64,000 bases of DNA. Origin: Bordetella sp. 02P26C-1 (GTDB lineage Bacteria > Pseudomonadota > Gammaproteobacteria > Burkholderiales > Burkholderiaceae_B). Below the pieces are notes generated by a model. It worked only from the letters and a program-made list of their open reading frames with translations. It was not told where the DNA came from and made no database searches. Of the stretch, positions 56,942 to 64,000 are shown in pieces; the stretch's first letter is position 1, and the number at the start of each line of letters is the position of its first letter. Made by a program: the position numbers and the translations under genes. The stretch spans positions 186,001 to 250,000 of the forward strand of contig NZ_WSJB01000018.1 in NCBI RefSeq assembly GCF_009763255.1, in the 5' to 3' direction.

Positions 56942-57418
56942 ATGCATCCTTTGACTGCAATACCCCCGCTCGAAGAGCGCCAGGCCCTGTTACGCGAAAT
57001 CGGTCCCTTGCCCTTATCCGGCCAGGCTTGGCCTGACTGGGTACGCATCTTGGCGTGGGTCATTCTCGGCATCATCGGCTTGCAGATCGTGCTGACGGCC
57101 ATCCGCCTGTCGCCGGAACAGATCAGTGCCACGGCTGCGGGAATTGTTCTGCTGTGTTTCGTTGGCCTCGCGCTGGTGACGTGGCACATGCAAAAATCCG
57201 TCACCACGATCGACGAGGCGGGGCTGCATCAGACCTGGATCACGCGACGCGCGGTGACCTGGGACGAGATGCACTACGCGAAATTCGTGCCGCTGCTCTT
57301 TTCCAAACGTCTGGTGGTCTTTACCCAGCGCGGCCGCCCCGTGGTGTTCCAGGGCGGCACACGCGAATTGCAAATTGCCTTTGCGAAGATCTCGCTGTTG
57401 TATCGGCGCAAGCAGTAG
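56942..57418 (+). CDS. Small membrane protein with two transmembrane helices
   Basis: This 158-residue protein has two predicted membrane segments (about residues 33-54 and 61-82), followed by a soluble beta-rich tail with HQTWITRRAVTWDEMHYAKF near residues 97-116. The tail resembles bacterial PH-like domains, but I cannot confirm it. It lies 12 bases after the HMG-CoA lyase gene on the same strand. The function is not known. Confidence 0.6.
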   Translation: MHPLTAIPPLEERQALLREIGPLPLSGQAWPDWVRILAWVILGIIGLQIVLTAIRLSPEQISATAAGIVLLCFVGLALVTWHMQKSVTTIDEAGLHQTWITRRAVTWDEMHYAKFVPLLFSKRLVVFTQRGRPVVFQGGTRELQIAFAKISLLYRRKQ

Positions 57419-57482
57419 GCTGACGCGGTGTGCTGAAAGGCCAGAGGCTGGCCGGTCAGCCGCGGCTGCGCCGATCTCGCTG

Positions 57483-58721
57483 TTACGGCAACGTGATAGA
57501 CACCGGCGCATTGGCCTCGCAGGCTTGCAGCGCCCGGCCCAGCCGTGCCATGCCTTCGGCGATCTGGGCTTCGTTCATGGTGGCAAACGACATCCGCATT
57601 GCGTGCAGATCGGCCTGCTCGGGATCCGCGTAGAACACTTTACCGGGCACATAAACCACCCCGTGTTCGATGGCGTAGGGCAACAGCCGCGTGGCGTCGA
57701 TATCCCCATTTAGCCGCGCCCAGAAAAACATGCCGCCCTCGGGTTGGCTAAATACAATGCGGTCCGAGAGCGACTCACGCAGCGATCGCGCCATCGCGTC
57801 GCAGCGCGCGCCGTAGGCGGCGCGGATACGCGGCACATGCTTGGTGTAGCGGCCATCGGCCAGGTATTGCGCCACGATTTCCTGGATCCAGGCCGACGAC
57901 GCCATATCATCCGCCGCTTTTGCGCCCACGCAGCGGCGGCGCACCTCGGGCGGCGCCACCAGCCAGCCGATACGCAAGGAGGGCGCCATGGTCTTGGACA
58001 TCGTGGACAGATACACCGCCCACTGCCGCGCCTCGCCCTCGGCGAGCGCCGCGATCGGGGGCACGCTCTCGCCAGCAAAGCGCAGTTCGCCGTAGGGATC
58101 GTCTTCCACGATCAGGAATTGGTATTTGACCGCCAGCTCCAATAGACGCAAACGGCGTTCGCGACTGATCGTGGCGCCGCAGGGGTTGGAGAACGAAGCC
58201 ACCACGCAAACCATCTTGGGCCGGATCCGCGCGGCCATTTCATCCAGCGCGTCGATATCCACGCCATCCGGCCCCGACGGCACGGTATGCACAGTGGCAC
58301 CGGTATAGCGCAGCGCCTGCACCGAGTTGGGAAAGGCCGGGCTTTCGATAATGACGTGGTCGCCCGGCTGCAACATCACGCGGCTCACCAAGGCCAGCGC
58401 CTGTTGCGAACCGCCCGTGACGCCCAATTCCGTGTCGGGGTCGCAAATCAGCCCCCGCTCGGCGGTCAAGGCCGCCAACGCATGCCGCAGGCTCGCCTGT
58501 CCGTCGATATTGGAATACTGCAAACAGCTGCCCAGACGACCCGCTACCTGCTCGGCCGCGGCGTTCAGACCCTCCACGTCGAACAACTCCTGGGCGGGAT
58601 AGCCGCCCGCGACGGATATGTTGCCCGGCTGCAAAGCGTAAGGCATCAGCGAACGGATAGGCGAGGCGGGCGGGTTCTGAAAGGGCGCGGCGAACGCGTA
58701 GTTGGGTGCGGCGAGCGACAT
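57483..58721 (-). CDS. PLP-dependent aminotransferase (2-aminoadipate/valine-pyruvate type, fold I)
   Basis: This is a fold-type I aminotransferase of 412 residues, of the LysN/kynurenine-aminotransferase-like group. The PLP-Lys lies in STMSKTMAPSLRIGW near residue 240, with the Asp-Tyr motif in VEDDPYGELRF near residues 205-215. The Asn-Pro in SFSNPCGATISRE near residue 177 and the C-terminal Arg region PEGGMFFWARL near residue 330 are also visible. It is a single gene divergent from yggS. The preferred amino acid is not determined. Confidence 0.9.
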   Translation of the reverse strand: MSLAAPNYAFAAPFQNPPASPIRSLMPYALQPGNISVAGGYPAQELFDVEGLNAAAEQVAGRLGSCLQYSNIDGQASLRHALAALTAERGLICDPDTELGVTGGSQQALALVSRVMLQPGDHVIIESPAFPNSVQALRYTGATVHTVPSGPDGVDIDALDEMAARIRPKMVCVVASFSNPCGATISRERRLRLLELAVKYQFLIVEDDPYGELRFAGESVPPIAALAEGEARQWAVYLSTMSKTMAPSLRIGWLVAPPEVRRRCVGAKAADDMASSAWIQEIVAQYLADGRYTKHVPRIRAAYGARCDAMARSLRESLSDRIVFSQPEGGMFFWARLNGDIDATRLLPYAIEHGVVYVPGKVFYADPEQADLHAMRMSFATMNEAQIAEGMARLGRALQACEANAPVSITLP

Positions 58722-58942
58722 GGAGCGAAATAGCCGAAAAAGTGGGCGCCGGGCTGCCGGCGCAAAATCCGGCGACCAATGACGTAGCGCACGGATACAG
58801 GAACAAAAGCCCGACGATTCTATGCCTGGCCCCGCCCAGGGTCAACGCGAGCCCGTGGAGGTAGAACCACGAGGTGCCGCCGGGACGTTTATCATCGTGT
58901 TTTCGACACAGTCAGCACATTCCGATGAATATCGAGGACACG

Positions 58943-59635
58943 ATGTCGGCCCGCGTGGCCCGTATCCAGCAACGTATCGACGCCGCCTGCGCCCGCGCTG
59001 GGCGCCCGGCCGGCAGCGTCGCCCTTTTGCCTGTCAGCAAAACATTCGGACCCGAAGCCGTGCGCGAAGCCATCGCGCTGGGCTACACCCGATTTGGCGA
59101 GAACAAAACGCAGGAGATCCGGCAAAAGCGCGAAGCGTTATCCGACGCGGCGGTGCAATGGGTGATGATCGGACACCTGCAAACCAATAAAGCCAAAGAC
59201 GCCGCGCGCGACGCATCCGAAGTCCAGTCGCTCGATCGTCTGGAGCTTGCTCACGCGTTGCAGCGTCGCCTCGACGCGGAAGGCCGCGAGCTGGACGTGC
59301 TGGTTCAGATCAAGACCTCGCCCGAGCCCAGCAAACATGGATTGCCACCCGAGGAGGCCGCCGCGTTTCTACGTACGCTCGCGAGCGACTGCCCGGCCCT
59401 GCGCGTGAAGGGCCTGATGACGATGGCCGTGCAGTCCGATGACGTGCAGGCCGTTCGCGCGTGTTTCCGCGCGCTGCGCGATTTGCGCGATCGTCTGCAA
59501 GCGGAAGCCATCGAGGGTGTCGAGCTCGACCGACTATCCATGGGCATGAGTGGCGATTTCGAAATCGCCATCGAAGAAGGCGCCACCGAGGTCCGTATCG
59601 GCAGCGCCATTTTTGGCGCCCGGAACTACGCCTGA
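58943..59635 (+). CDS. PLP homeostasis protein YggS/YBL036C family
   Basis: YggS binds pyridoxal phosphate and keeps free vitamin B6 in balance. The 230-residue product has the PLP-binding Lys in LPVSKTFGPEAV near residues 29-40, the segment GENKTQEI near residue 52, GHLQTNKAKDA near residue 76 and the C-terminal SMGMSGDFEIAI near residue 203. ATG 58943 has GAGG 5 bases upstream, better than the ATG at 58925. It overlaps no neighbour. Confidence 0.93.
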   Translation: MSARVARIQQRIDAACARAGRPAGSVALLPVSKTFGPEAVREAIALGYTRFGENKTQEIRQKREALSDAAVQWVMIGHLQTNKAKDAARDASEVQSLDRLELAHALQRRLDAEGRELDVLVQIKTSPEPSKHGLPPEEAAAFLRTLASDCPALRVKGLMTMAVQSDDVQAVRACFRALRDLRDRLQAEAIEGVELDRLSMGMSGDFEIAIEEGATEVRIGSAIFGARNYA

Positions 59636-59636
59636 A

Positions 59637-60134
59637 TTAGTGCTTCATCGAATGCGAGCTGTGATCATGCTCGCCTTTTTGCATGTGACCGATCGGCATG
59701 ACATGGAATTTCACGGCCACCTCGCCCGCCTTTTCGAATTTCAGCGTGGCCGGAATTTCGCCATCCTGGCTAAAGGGTTGCTTTAGATTCAGGAACATCA
59801 CGTGATAGCCACCCGGGGCGAGCTTGACCTCGCCATTGGCGGGCACGGCAATTCCGTCCGGCACGTGGCGCATCCGCGCCACGCCGTTCTCGGTCTCGAT
59901 GGTGTGCAACTCGACGCGTGCGGCGGCATCCGAATTCACCGATAGCAGGCGATCGGCGTTGGCGCCGGAATTCTTGATCTCCATATAGCCAGCGCCATTG
60001 GCCTGACCCGGCGCGGTGGCACGCACCCACGGATGATCGACGCGAATCTGCCCGATGGTGTAATCGTGCGCCCAAGCCGACGCGATGGAGGACAAACCCA
60101 ATGTGGCAGCCAGCGCCCACTGACGGAAATTCAT
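59637..60134 (-). CDS. PCuAC-type periplasmic copper chaperone
   Basis: PCuA(C) proteins carry copper to cytochrome oxidase. The 165-residue product has a signal peptide (residues 1-22, ending SAWAHD) and metal residues His in VELHTI and Met in ARMRHV (about residues 75-90), with His-x-Met in GYHVMFLNL. The last 30 residues add many His and Met (MPIGHM, HDHSSHSMKH), perhaps for extra copper binding. It lies one base after yggS, on the opposite strand (convergent). Confidence 0.9.
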   Translation of the reverse strand: MNFRQWALAATLGLSSIASAWAHDYTIGQIRVDHPWVRATAPGQANGAGYMEIKNSGANADRLLSVNSDAAARVELHTIETENGVARMRHVPDGIAVPANGEVKLAPGGYHVMFLNLKQPFSQDGEIPATLKFEKAGEVAVKFHVMPIGHMQKGEHDHSSHSMKH

Positions 60135-60178
60135 GTATACGTCTCCGAGAACTGATCAGCGCTATGCGGCGCTGACGA

Positions 60179-61084
60179 TTAACGCCGTCGGATCAACCCG
60201 CCCGCCTTGGCAGCAGCCAGAACCGAATCGGTCAAAGTCTTTAGAGCCTCTGAGTTTACCCCCCAATGTTGCCAATACAACGGCACGTCTTCCGTGGCGC
60301 GCGGGCGTAATGGGACTAAATCACCTGCTTGCAATGCCTGCTGCACCAGCGGCAATGGATTCATCGTCCAACCCAGCCCGTCCAGCGTCGCCTGCACAAA
60401 GGCGCGCGATGAAGGCAACCACCACACCGGTGGCTGCCAGGGTTCGTCGCCCATCACCTTGCGCGCAAAACGCGCCTGCATGGCGTCCTTACGGTTAAAC
60501 ACGAGCACCGGCGCGCGCGCCAAGGTGCGGGCACTCACGCCCGACGAAAAATACTTTTCGTGAAACGCGGGCGTGCAGGTGGCCACATAACGCATGCTGC
60601 CCAAGGCGTGGACCCGACAGCCCTGCACCGGATCGCCCATGGCCGTGACCGCGCCGAGCACGGTCCCGTTACGCAACAGCGCGGCAGTATGGTCCTGGTC
60701 TTCGGATTGCAGTTCGAGGGTCGTCCGGCTGCGGCTGGCGAACTGGCGTGCCGCTTCCATAAACCAGGTTTCCAGGCTGTCGTGATTGACCGCCACCGTC
60801 AAACTGACTTGTGCCGCCGCGTCACCATCCAGGCCCAGGCGTCCTAGCGCATCGTGTTCCAGCAAGGCGGTTTGTTCGGCCAGCTGCACCAGTACCTGTC
60901 CATCTGCTGTCGCCACCGCTGGCACCGTACGCTGTACCAGCAAGCGGCCCATGCGCTCTTCCAATGTCTTGATGCGTTGCGAGACCGCGGACGGCGTGAC
61001 GTGCAGGACGGCCGCCGCCCGCTCGAACGTGCCTTCGCGCACCACGGCGGCCAAGGCGCGCAGATGGCCATGGTCAATTCGCAT
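60179..61084 (-). CDS. argP: ArgP-like LysR-family regulator (lysine/arginine)
   Basis: This is a LysR-type regulator of 301 residues with an N-terminal winged helix (residues 4-60, FERAAAVLHVTPSAVSQRIKTLEER) and a two-lobe effector domain. Its closest look is to ArgP/LysG, which controls the divergent exporter gene. The divergent argO-like gene begins 139 bases away, the usual arrangement. The intergenic DNA is A/T-rich and probably holds the operator. Lysine and arginine as effectors are inferred. Confidence 0.85.
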   Translation of the reverse strand: MRIDHGHLRALAAVVREGTFERAAAVLHVTPSAVSQRIKTLEERMGRLLVQRTVPAVATADGQVLVQLAEQTALLEHDALGRLGLDGDAAAQVSLTVAVNHDSLETWFMEAARQFASRSRTTLELQSEDQDHTAALLRNGTVLGAVTAMGDPVQGCRVHALGSMRYVATCTPAFHEKYFSSGVSARTLARAPVLVFNRKDAMQARFARKVMGDEPWQPPVWWLPSSRAFVQATLDGLGWTMNPLPLVQQALQAGDLVPLRPRATEDVPLYWQHWGVNSEALKTLTDSVLAAAKAGGLIRRR

Positions 61085-61223
61085 GAGAACCCCTATATGT
61101 GACGATTAAGAGATTCTAAATCAGCTTAAATTAAATTAGCTTCATTTCATATCGAGAATGGTCCAGAATGGCTGCATCTCGCCGCCCCTTTTGCGGCGTA
61201 ATTTTTTAATTCGGCTTGCAGTT

Positions 61224-61862
61224 ATGTTCTCGCTCATCTCTACCCCTGCCACGTTTTCTGCCTGGGCCAGCGGCACGGCCACCGGGCTGGGTCTGTTCGC
61301 GGTCGTGGGCGCGCAAAGCGCCTTCATCCTGCGTCAGGGTTTGATGCGTGCACACCTGCTCAGCATCCTCGCGATCTGCGCGCTGCTGGATGGCATCTGT
61401 ATTTTTGCCAGCGTGTGGGGCCTGCAAGCCGTCGTGAGCTGGTTCCCGTGGCTGACGCATGCGGTGCTTTGGTTCGGCGTGCTGTTTCTATCGTGGTATG
61501 CGATTCAGTCGGCTCGCCGTGCGATCCGCGCCGAGGGCGGATTGGTGGCCGCGAAACATGCCGTGCCCTCTCGGTCGGCGGCACTCTTGGCTGCAGCGGG
61601 CTTTACGCTCTTGAACCCCCACTTTTGGTTGGACATCATGGTGTTGGGGTCCTTGGCGCATGGCTTTGACGAGGCTCGATTGGCGTTCGCCGCCGGGGCC
61701 GTCACGGCCAGTGTGTTGTGGCTGATCGTGCTGGGCGTGGGTTCACGTGTGTTTGCGCCCTACTTTGCCAACCCGAAGGCCTGGCGGGTACTTGATGGCG
61801 TCATTGCGCTCATCATGATTGCCTTGGCTGTAAGGTTGGCGATGAATGGACTTTCTGCTTGA
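61224..61862 (+). CDS. argO: ArgO/LysE-family amino-acid exporter
   Basis: This is an inner-membrane exporter of basic amino acids (arginine or lysine). The 212-residue product has about six membrane segments. Visible features are GLGLFAVVGAQSAFILRQGL near residues 19-38 and TLLNPHFWLDIMVLGSL near residues 133-149, both LysE-family motifs. The divergent LysR-type gene is its likely regulator. The ATG at 61224 was chosen from the family N-terminus over an in-frame start at 61158. It ends just before a convergent terminator. Confidence 0.92.
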   Translation: MFSLISTPATFSAWASGTATGLGLFAVVGAQSAFILRQGLMRAHLLSILAICALLDGICIFASVWGLQAVVSWFPWLTHAVLWFGVLFLSWYAIQSARRAIRAEGGLVAAKHAVPSRSAALLAAAGFTLLNPHFWLDIMVLGSLAHGFDEARLAFAAGAVTASVLWLIVLGVGSRVFAPYFANPKAWRVLDGVIALIMIALAVRLAMNGLSA

Positions 61863-61871
61863 TCGTTTAAT

Positions 61872-61929
61872 CGGCAAACAAAAACAAAACCGCGCACGAC
61901 CCGGCCTGCTTCGGCAGAGTCGCGCGCGG
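61872..61929 (-). terminator. Rho-independent terminator of the 244-residue protein gene
   Basis: On the minus strand an 11-bp stem with one G-U pair (61919-61929 with 61890-61900) contains an inner CTGC-TTCG-GCAG tetraloop element. It is followed by TTTTGTTTTTG, a strong T-tract. It lies immediately after the stop of the unrecognised gene. Confidence 0.85.
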
Positions 61930-61952
61930 GGCTGCACGCTTACAAGCGGGTC

Positions 61953-62687
61953 TTACATGTACGACGCGTAGTCGCGGTGGTGCGCGGGCTTGATCGTGGC
62001 CATTAGCGCATCCTTGGAGAGTACCGCGGGTGCTTTTTCCTGCTCGTCTTTCATCATGAACTGCGCAACCAGTCGCTCGGCCACCGTCTCCTGCGGATGC
62101 TCTAGCTTCACCGGTTTCGCCGTGGCAGGCGGCCTGTAAGCGGCGAGGATAGGATTCGGATTGATATTGTCCAGGGGCTGAGCCTTGAACGCTGCGACCA
62201 TCGCGCGAGTGATGTCTTCCGGATAGAGGGTGCTGACATCCTTGATGGCATACCACGTGCCAAGAACGTCCGCCAGCTCGTTGCCTTTCAAACCCAGGTC
62301 ACGGCCGTCGGTCCTGAACGCCGAGTAAGCCAGCTCTTCGGGGTTTTTCTTCTTGCTCAGGCTTTCGAACGTGGCGTTGCCAGAACCGTATGTAAAGACA
62401 TTGCGCACGAAGATCGCGGCGCGTCCCAGCCAGGAGGTTTGCGCCTGGTGAGCCTCTTTGATGGCATTACGGATTTCAAACGCCTCGCGGGCGAGGTCTT
62501 CGCCAAAGCACTGCTCGTTATCGTGGAACTCTTTGGCCTTTCTCACGAATTCGACGTAAGCCTCGGTAACCTTGGCGTTGTAGCTTTCGCGCACCGCAGC
62601 GTCATTGGACGCAAACGGGGCGACGTAGCTCTGAATCGTCTGCTGTATGTCGCCCCAGGTGCTGCTCAGGCTAATGGGAGTGGTCAT
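61953..62687 (-). CDS. Unrecognised 244-residue protein
   Basis: The product starts MTTPISLSSTWGDIQQTIQ, has no signal peptide and is rich in Ala, Lys and Glu. A possible coiled region lies at residues 25-85. A hydrophobic stretch SWLGRAAIFVRNVFTYG (near residues 84-100) is followed by conserved-looking NATFESLSKKK and ELADVLGTWYAIKDVS (near residues 137-152). The C-terminal third is Pro/Lys-rich. It has a good AGGA box, its own terminator and no operon partner. I do not recognise a family; an effector or regulatory protein is possible. Confidence 0.75.
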   Translation of the reverse strand: MTTPISLSSTWGDIQQTIQSYVAPFASNDAAVRESYNAKVTEAYVEFVRKAKEFHDNEQCFGEDLAREAFEIRNAIKEAHQAQTSWLGRAAIFVRNVFTYGSGNATFESLSKKKNPEELAYSAFRTDGRDLGLKGNELADVLGTWYAIKDVSTLYPEDITRAMVAAFKAQPLDNINPNPILAAYRPPATAKPVKLEHPQETVAERLVAQFMMKDEQEKAPAVLSKDALMATIKPAHHRDYASYM

Positions 62688-62871
62688 GAAGTGTCCTTGA
62701 TATGAAGATTAATCCAGCCACTCGTGAGTAACAGGGGATGGTGAGATGTTCCATATAAAAGGAGCCTCCGGTTCCTCTTGCAGGCTATAGTCACATCCAT
62801 TGCCGTCAGTGTGCAGTTAAGCACGCCAGGCATCTCTCCCAATCAACGAACTCGACGCTATTTTTGACGCC

Positions 62872-63336
62872 ATGACTGCATGTGATTTCGATTGTCCTCT
62901 CTGCGCACAAGACGGCGGCGTTGTGCTTTGGCGCGGCCCACGACTGCGCGTAATCGAAGTCGAAGACGCCGACTATCCCGGATTTACGCGCGTTGTCTGG
63001 AACGCACATCACGCGGAGATGACAGATTTGTCTCTGTCCGAACGCGACCTGATGATGCGCACGGTATATATCGTGGAGCAGATCCAGCGCGAGGTGTTCC
63101 ATCCGGATAAAGTGAACCTCGCTTCCTTGGGCAATATGGTGCCGCACTTGCACTGGCATGTGATTCCGCGTTGGCGCGGTGACCGGCATTTCCCCGATGC
63201 GGTATGGGCCGCGCCTCGCATCGTCCCTGGGACGGAGCCTCCGGAATGGAGAGCCAGGCTAGACCGGGTACGCGCTGTGCTGCCGCAATATCGGGAACAA
63301 TTGATTCGCGCGCTTTCGGCCACGCCAACCGATTAG
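62872..63336 (+). CDS. HIT-family protein
   Basis: HIT proteins are nucleotide hydrolases or transferases. The 154-residue product carries the His-triad NMVPHLHWHVIPR near residues 88-100 (His-x-His-x-His) and an N-terminal zinc-like CPLC at residues 8-11. The segment ADYPGFTRVVWNAHHAEM near residues 33-50 is also typical. It stands alone. The natural substrate is unknown. Confidence 0.92.
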   Translation: MTACDFDCPLCAQDGGVVLWRGPRLRVIEVEDADYPGFTRVVWNAHHAEMTDLSLSERDLMMRTVYIVEQIQREVFHPDKVNLASLGNMVPHLHWHVIPRWRGDRHFPDAVWAAPRIVPGTEPPEWRARLDRVRAVLPQYREQLIRALSATPTD

Positions 63337-63485
63337 AGCCACTGCCTGCGCGAAGGCTGCAGGCGCGACATGCAAGCTTATTCCGGCTGGTAATTTGGCA
63401 AGCCATGAAGTGCCCGGTAATCTGTAGGATCGAATACCAATACGGGCCAACGCTATCCGGCCCAAGCTAGACGGAGAAGCTCATC

Positions 63486-64000
63486 ATGAAACTCATAACA
63501 AAAAGCGTGGTCGGCGCGGCACTGACGCTGGGAGCGCTAGCCGGCGCACAAGCCGCGACCTTGGATGTGGTGCAAAAGCGCGGCGAGGTTCGCTGTGGCA
63601 CAACGACCGGCTTCGCGGGATTCTCCGCGCCCGATGCGAAGGGGGTGTGGCAAGGTCTGGATGTGGACCTTTGCCGTGCGGTGGCGGCGGCGGTATTCGG
63701 CGATGCGAACAAGATCAAGGTCGTCCCATTGAACTCACAACAGCGCTTCACCGCGCTGCAGTCGGGCGAAGTCGATGTACTCACGCGCAATACGACCGTC
63801 ACACAACAGCGTGACACGGCGCTTGGCATTACTCACGCTGGCATTAACTTCTATGACGGCCAGGGCTTTCTCGTGCCCAAGGCGCTCGGTGTTAAAAGCG
63901 CCACGGAGCTGAATGGCGCGTCGATTTGCATGCAAACCGGCACGTCGAACGAAAACACCATGGCCGACTGGGCGCGTGCGCACAATGTCGAGTACAAGCC
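63486..64000 (+). CDS. aapJ: Amino-acid ABC transporter periplasmic binding protein (partial)
   Basis: This is the N-terminal part of a solute-binding protein of the general L-amino-acid transporter (AapJ/BztA) type. The signal peptide ends near ALAGAQAATLD (about residue 23). Then follow RGEVRCGTTTGFAGF near residue 32, QGLDVDLCRAVAAAVFGD near residue 56 and SGEVDVLTRNTTVTQQRD near residue 93. The start has an ACGGAG box. The gene continues past the window edge, so the remaining half and the permease genes are not seen. Confidence 0.9.
   Translation, partial: MKLITKSVVGAALTLGALAGAQAATLDVVQKRGEVRCGTTTGFAGFSAPDAKGVWQGLDVDLCRAVAAAVFGDANKIKVVPLNSQQRFTALQSGEVDVLTRNTTVTQQRDTALGITHAGINFYDGQGFLVPKALGVKSATELNGASICMQTGTSNENTMADWARAHNVEYK

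Overview
The window looks like a chromosomal segment of a GC-rich betaproteobacterium of the Alcaligenaceae, most likely Bordetella or a close relative such as Achromobacter. The grounds are tripartite tricarboxylate transporters with Bug-type receptors, an rsmB-ntrY-ntrX-trkA-trkH block, a two-partner-secretion locus and high-GC codon use. The genus is an inference, since no rRNA or other marker gene is present.

Layout. At 0.1-2.1 kb lies a TctB-TctA permease pair ending in a strong bidirectional terminator. At 2.3-8.4 kb are a SecD-like lipoprotein, thiC behind a TPP riboswitch whose expression platform appears to mask the ribosome binding site, and a FAD oxidase/GntR regulator pair with a palindromic operator. 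At 7.6-12.3 kb a minus-strand series holds gpmA, envC, ctpA and moeB/thiF. At 12.5-15.9 kb a plus-strand series holds rhodanese, grxC, secB, gpsA and a Bug receptor. At 16-20 kb are trmL, comF, a BioC-like methyltransferase and ybdK. At 20-28 kb the minus-strand block rsmB, DUF4390, ntrY, ntrX, trkA, trkH links nitrogen-type two-component signalling to potassium uptake.

The accessory part runs from about 28.0 to 48.5 kb. It opens with a compact two-gene unit: a 59-residue peptide starting with GTG, then a 754-residue protein joining an N-terminal HExxH domain to an ABC exporter with a very short nucleotide-binding domain. A perfect 9-bp hairpin separates the genes. I read this as a candidate peptide modification and export system and as the most novel item here. 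On the other strand is a contact-dependent inhibition locus in the order cdiB-cdiA-cdiI, with a 4,209-residue CdiA. Downstream of cdiI is a run of orphan immunity genes and cdiA fragments interrupted by an intact IS3-family element. cdiB is frameshifted at a five-C tract, and one more C would restore a normal C-terminus ending in Phe. That is either phase variation, a fresh mutation or a sequence error.

From 48.9 kb the sequence returns to housekeeping genes: rimO, a LOG-family hydrolase, an NTF2-like protein, a HAD phosphatase, an FMN oxidase-like protein, fmt, def, dprA, HMG-CoA lyase, a PLP aminotransferase, the YggS protein, a copper chaperone, a LysR regulator divergent from an ArgO/LysE exporter, an unrecognised 244-residue protein, a HIT protein and the start of an amino-acid-binding protein. 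I saw no rRNA or tRNA genes, CRISPR array or replication origin.
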